The notes under the pieces are model-generated. The model made no database searches. It was not told the origin of the DNA and saw only the letters and a program-made list of their open reading frames with translations. A stretch of DNA of 64,000 bases, from positions 1,426,001 to 1,490,000 of the forward strand of contig NZ_CP053108.1 in NCBI RefSeq assembly GCF_013009075.1. The letters are read 5' to 3'. This document shows, one piece after another, positions 63,249 to 64,000 of the stretch (its first letter is position 1; each line of letters starts with the position of its first letter). A program made the translations under genes and the position numbers. Origin of the DNA: Halomonas sp. TA22. Lineage in GTDB: Bacteria > Pseudomonadota > Gammaproteobacteria > Pseudomonadales > Halomonadaceae.

Positions 63249-64000
63249 ATGCCTGACCCAACCAATCGTCATGACAGCGTCGATCGCAAGGAACCGTCAT
63301 TAGGTCGCCAGGGCAACGCTACTGGCGCACGCGACGAGAGCGCACCTGCATCGGCCCAAGCGCCAGCTGGCAACCTGCGTGATACCAGCCAGATTCAACA
63401 TGAGCGCCGCGACGAGCGGCAGCATGTGCGGGTACCGGCCCCCTTCCAGGCGAGAACCGAAGATGGACGCATCTTCGACGGTATCGATGTCTCGATGGGG
63501 GGATTCGAGCTCAAAGGCGATGCCGCCATTGCCCCCGGCGCCGTGATGCCGATTTCGCTATTGATGTCAGCGGGAACGGCAGAGCTGATCGTGCCGGTCG
63601 AGGCACACTGCCTGCGCTGCCATCCCGATGATGAGGGGCAATACCGGGCCGCATTTCGCATCACCCATATCGATCCTGCCCAGCAGGAGGTGCTCAGACG
63701 ACTGATTCGCGCCTACTTGAGCGGGCGCTATGCCAGTGTCGAGAGTCTGATCGATGACGAGGACCCGCAAACGCCACGCAAGCGTAAGTCAGGTGCGGCG
63801 GCCCCCCCCGCCGCCCCACCCCGCCCTTGGGGACGCTATGTCGCGCTCTTTGCGGCGGCAGCTCTGCTCGTGGTCGTTGGGGCCGCCACGGCATACCGCA
63901 ACTTCATGCTGATCGAGCCGAGCTTTGCCGCGGTGACGGCACCGAGAATCGATATCCGCGCCCCCGGCGCCGGCATCCTCGAGGATCATCCCTGGCAGGC
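63249..64000 (+). CDS. alg44: Alg44-like PilZ-domain polysaccharide co-polymerase (partial, 3' end outside window)
   Basis: About 250 residues are visible. After a disordered N-terminal tail of about 50, a PilZ domain shows both c-di-GMP motifs: RQHVR at 57-61 (RxxxR) and DVSMGG at 80-85 (DxSxGG). A region like the end of the Alg44 PilZ domain (IRAYLSGRYASVESLI) follows, then a Pro/Ala linker, a transmembrane helix near 190-212, and the start of a HlyD-like periplasmic domain (IDIRAPGAGIL). In Pseudomonas, c-di-GMP bound to Alg44 activates Alg8. AAGGAG lies seven bases before the ATG, and the gap from the synthase is 55 bp. Confidence 0.88.
   Translation, partial: MPDPTNRHDSVDRKEPSLGRQGNATGARDESAPASAQAPAGNLRDTSQIQHERRDERQHVRVPAPFQARTEDGRIFDGIDVSMGGFELKGDAAIAPGAVMPISLLMSAGTAELIVPVEAHCLRCHPDDEGQYRAAFRITHIDPAQQEVLRRLIRAYLSGRYASVESLIDDEDPQTPRKRKSGAAAPPAAPPRPWGRYVALFAAAALLVVVGAATAYRNFMLIEPSFAAVTAPRIDIRAPGAGILEDHPWQ

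Overview
This 64-kb window looks like chromosomal DNA of a gammaproteobacterium of the Halomonadaceae type (Halomonas or a close relative). That placement is an inference from high GC content, acid-rich proteins, and the mix of families: split PntAA/PntAB/PntB, LemA with a long M48 protease, a proline cluster with TRAP genes, RimB-RimK, and an Alg8/Alg44-type polysaccharide locus. I saw no insertion sequence, prophage, CRISPR array or rRNA. Nearly everything is coding, with short gaps and many clear hairpin terminators.

Layout. 0-9.8 kb: a partial kdgD (glucarate catabolism), an AEC carrier, sixA-gpsA, the pntAA-pntAB-pntB transhydrogenase operon, a Bax-like glucosaminidase, and htpG behind a near-consensus sigma-32 promoter. 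9.9-21.5 kb: soluble lytic transglycosylase, LysE exporter, cold-shock protein, a Pro/Gln/Asp-rich lipoprotein, a cytosine deaminase strikingly like fungal Fcy1, LemA with an M48 protease, MgtC, aminopeptidase N and a YbaN protein. 21.7-25.8 kb: a TroABCD-type Mn/Fe/Zn ABC importer in which one permease carries a DtxR-like C-terminal domain. 25.8-34 kb: housekeeping and poorly known genes (YajQ, GNAT, RLAN-RimK ligase, DUF2797, YeaC, rhomboid protease, PPP-type phosphatase, NAD kinase, DMT transporter, DUF6314).

34-37.2 kb is a belt of small orphan proteins, a 10-bp inverted repeat and a tRNA-Gly(CCC). 37.2-47.1 kb is a proline utilisation cluster: AraC-type regulator, putA (without the DNA-binding domain), a three-gene TRAP transporter, proC and putP. 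47.1-53.5 kb holds two tandem OmpW-like porins, YqcC, and a DUF3549-rimB-rimK group. 53.5-59.6 kb is a suf Fe-S assembly operon (regulator-sufB-C-D-S-T) whose promoter overlaps a 25-bp IscR-like operator.

The most interesting region is the right edge (59.6-64 kb). A long AT-rich control region with repeated CATTGTGCAGAA boxes precedes ugd, an alg8-like GT2 synthase and an alg44-like PilZ protein, cut by the window end. The order copies algD-alg8-alg44 of the Pseudomonas alginate operon, but the sugar-nucleotide dehydrogenase is of the UDP-glucose type, not GDP-mannose. This suggests a c-di-GMP-activated exopolysaccharide built from UDP-glucuronate rather than classical alginate.
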